64,000 bases of DNA from Taudactylus pleione (taxonomy: Eukaryota > Chordata > Amphibia > Anura > Myobatrachidae): positions 186,001 through 250,000 of the forward strand of contig JAUIMM010002323.1 of NCBI GenBank assembly GCA_031769625.1. The letters are read 5' to 3'. Shown here in pieces: positions 62,982-64,000 of the stretch. Numbering within the stretch: position 1 is the first letter of the stretch; the number at the start of each line of letters is the position of its first letter. The translations under genes were made by a program, and so were the position numbers. The notes beneath the pieces are model-generated. The model worked only from the letters and a program-made list of their open reading frames with translations, was not told where the DNA came from and made no database searches.

Positions 62982-64000
62982 TCATTTTATGCCAAAATGC
63001 ATTGAAAGCAATGGAAACAACAAAAGCGCATACTTTGTGATATCTCCTCTTGTAGCAAACACAGACAGCTCAAAATTTCACTGGATGTGTTGAAGACCAA
63101 GACCCACAAATGTGATGTGAAATGGTTTTTCTCCCATGTTGCTTTTAAGAGAAAACAGCAAATGCAAGTTTTAGGCCAAAATGCATTGAAAGCAATGGAA
63201 ATAACAAAAGTCCATACTTTGTGATATCTCCTCTTGTAGCAAACACAGACAGCTCAAAATTGCACTGGATGTGTTGAAGACCAAGACCCACAAATATGAT
63301 GTGAAAAGGTTTTTCTCCCATGTTGCGTTTAAGAGAAAACAGCAAATGCACGTTTTAGGCCAAAATGCATTGAAAGCAATGGAAACAACAAAAGCGCATA
63401 CTTTGTGATATCTCCTCTTGTAGCAAACACAGACAGCTCAAAATTTCACTGGATGTGTTGAAGACCAAGACCCACAAATGTGATGTGAAATGGTTTTTCT
63501 CCCATGTTGCGTTTAAGAGAAAACAGCAAATGCACGTTTTAGGCCAAAATGCATTGAAAGCAATGGAAACAACAAAAGAGCATACTTTGTGTTATCTCCT
63601 CTTGTAGCAAACTCAGACAGCTCAAAATTTCACTGGATGTGTTGAAGACCAAAACCCACAAATGTGATGTGAAATGGTTTTTCTCCCATGTTGCATTTAA
63701 GAGAAAACAGCAAATGCAAGTTTTAGGCCAAAATGCATTGAAAGCAATGGAAATAACAAAAGCGCATACTTTGTGATATCTCCTCTTGTAGCAAACACAG
63801 ACAGCTCAAAATTTCACTGGATGTGTTGAAGACCAAGACCCACAAATGTGATGTGAAATGGTTTTTCTCCCATGTTGCGTTTAAGAGAAAACAGCAAATG
63901 CACGTTTTAGGCCAAAATGCTTTGAAAGCAATGGAAACAACAAAAGCGCATACTTTGTGATATCTCCTCTTGTTGCAAACACAGACAGCTCAAAATTTCA

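Larger units (their letters stand above)
1..64000 (+). repeat. 184-bp tandem satellite array filling the window
   Basis: The whole window is a head-to-tail array of one monomer. The motif GATGTGAAATGG recurs every 184 bp (positions 1, 185 and onward), with only 1-3 bp length variants, giving about 348 copies. No copy is inverted, and no foreign sequence, microsatellite expansion or transposon interrupts it. Copies differ at recurrent diagnostic sites: TTGC followed by G, A or T; TGTTTAAG; GCACG, GCAAG or GCAGG; GCATTG, GCTTTG or GTATTG; GGAAAC, GGAAAT or GAAAAC; and the triplet before CATAC. The length is close to a nucleosome repeat, as in many centromeric satellites. The family is not recognised. 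A centromeric or pericentromeric origin in a eukaryote is inferred from array size, purity and higher-order structure. Confidence 0.98.
23063..64000 (+). repeat. Right HOR domain, marked by CAACTGCACG and TGTTTAAG monomers
   Basis: After the last anchor block at 23063-24200 the array uses another marker set. CAACTGCACG (C in place of A) has its diagnostic base at 27287, 31885, 33906, 39975, 42367, 46236, 50651, 56538, 57825 and 61875, with one earlier copy at 20111. TGTTGTGTTTAAG has its diagnostic T at 26347, 29658, 30946, 32968, 39035, 41427, 45296, 48240, 49711, 52655, 55598 and 60935, with one earlier copy at 19171. A frequent order is: TTTTAAG/GTCCAT monomer, several GCACG/GCTTTG monomers, the CAACTGCACG monomer, a second GTCCAT monomer, AAAAGCTCAT, GCTTTG, AAAAGAGCAT, CATTTAAG, then TGTTTAAG. 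Typical units are 11-13 monomers. No gene is present. Confidence 0.8.

Noticed and set aside
610..63351. Around a hundred ORFs of 60-183 codons on both strands, many identical
   Set aside because: All are the same few frames of the 184-bp monomer recurring at the repeat period. Both strands are open over the same bases, no start context or domain is conserved, and normal monomer length shifts the frame at every copy. None is annotated as a gene.
1..64000. CRISPR-like array of direct repeats
   Set aside because: There are no short repeats alternating with unique spacers. The whole 184-bp unit is repeated, and no cas-like gene is present.
1..64000. Human or primate alpha satellite, suggested by TTTGTGAT near 105 of the monomer
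   Set aside because: The period is 184 rather than 171 bp and the rest of the monomer does not resemble the alpha consensus. The shared octamer is too short to matter.
1..64000. Known plant repeats such as the maize 180-bp knob, Arabidopsis 178-bp, CentC or CentO
   Set aside because: Length and sequence as I recall them do not match. A database search would be needed to settle this.
1..64000. Transposon or retroelement insertions, and inverted monomers
   Set aside because: I followed the period across the window. All rulers close within the listed 1-3 bp indels, leaving no room for an insertion, and all copies read in the same direction.
1..64000. Assembly artefact as the source of the block duplications
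   Set aside because: Not excluded, but each block carries its own private substitutions and small indels and the block sizes all differ, which is more like real unequal exchange than a collapsed or looped assembly. Spanning ultra-long reads would decide.

Overview
The window is one uninterrupted tandem satellite array from base 1 to base 64000. Its unit is an AT-rich monomer of 184 bp (72 G+C of 184 in the copy at 185-368-type spacing, about 39%, hand-counted), giving about 348 copies. All are head-to-tail in the same orientation. I found no protein gene, RNA gene, transposon, CRISPR array or single-copy sequence, and no base that the repeat fails to explain. Every apparent open reading frame is a by-product of the repeat.

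A pure array of this size with multi-monomer (higher-order) structure and CpG-decay substitutions points to a eukaryotic chromosome. It is most probably centromeric or pericentromeric heterochromatin of a plant or animal. I do not recognise the monomer. It is not human alpha satellite (171 bp), and it does not match what I remember of the Arabidopsis 178-bp, maize knob 180-bp, maize CentC or rice CentO repeats. The species and the centromeric role are therefore inference.

Layout. Monomers differ at a limited set of diagnostic sites, and the same combinations recur in the same order, so the array has higher-order repeats (HORs). These HORs are irregular. From 1 to about 23.3 kb, a 183-bp 'anchor' monomer (deletion in the ACAAC motif, at 821, 3030, 6343, 10392, 12969, 16466 and 23274) marks units of 12, 18, 22, 14, 19 and 37 monomers. 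From about 20.1 kb to the right end a different marker set is used: CAACTGCACG at 20111 onward, AAAAGCTCAT, and TGTTTAAG from 19171 onward. The anchor disappears after 23.3 kb, so there are two overlapping HOR domains.

Several large, nearly identical blocks lie on top of this: a 22-mer (3986/8035), a 39-mer shift (16995/24171), a 7-mer (28414/29702), an 11-mer (30755/32776), a 13-mer (37872/40264), a 24-mer (45173/49588), a 16-mer shift (51304/54247) and a 29-mer shift (54918/60255). All spacings are whole numbers of monomers plus or minus known 1-3 bp indels. That is the expected result of unequal exchange or replication slippage in register. A patch at about 57.4-59.4 kb carries more private variants than the blocks around it.

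Within the monomer, the most notable structure is an imperfect dyad (46-75 in the first copy) whose pairing is kept by both common alleles of its right arm, next to a run of roughly helically spaced A/T tracts. No CENP-B-box-like core was seen.
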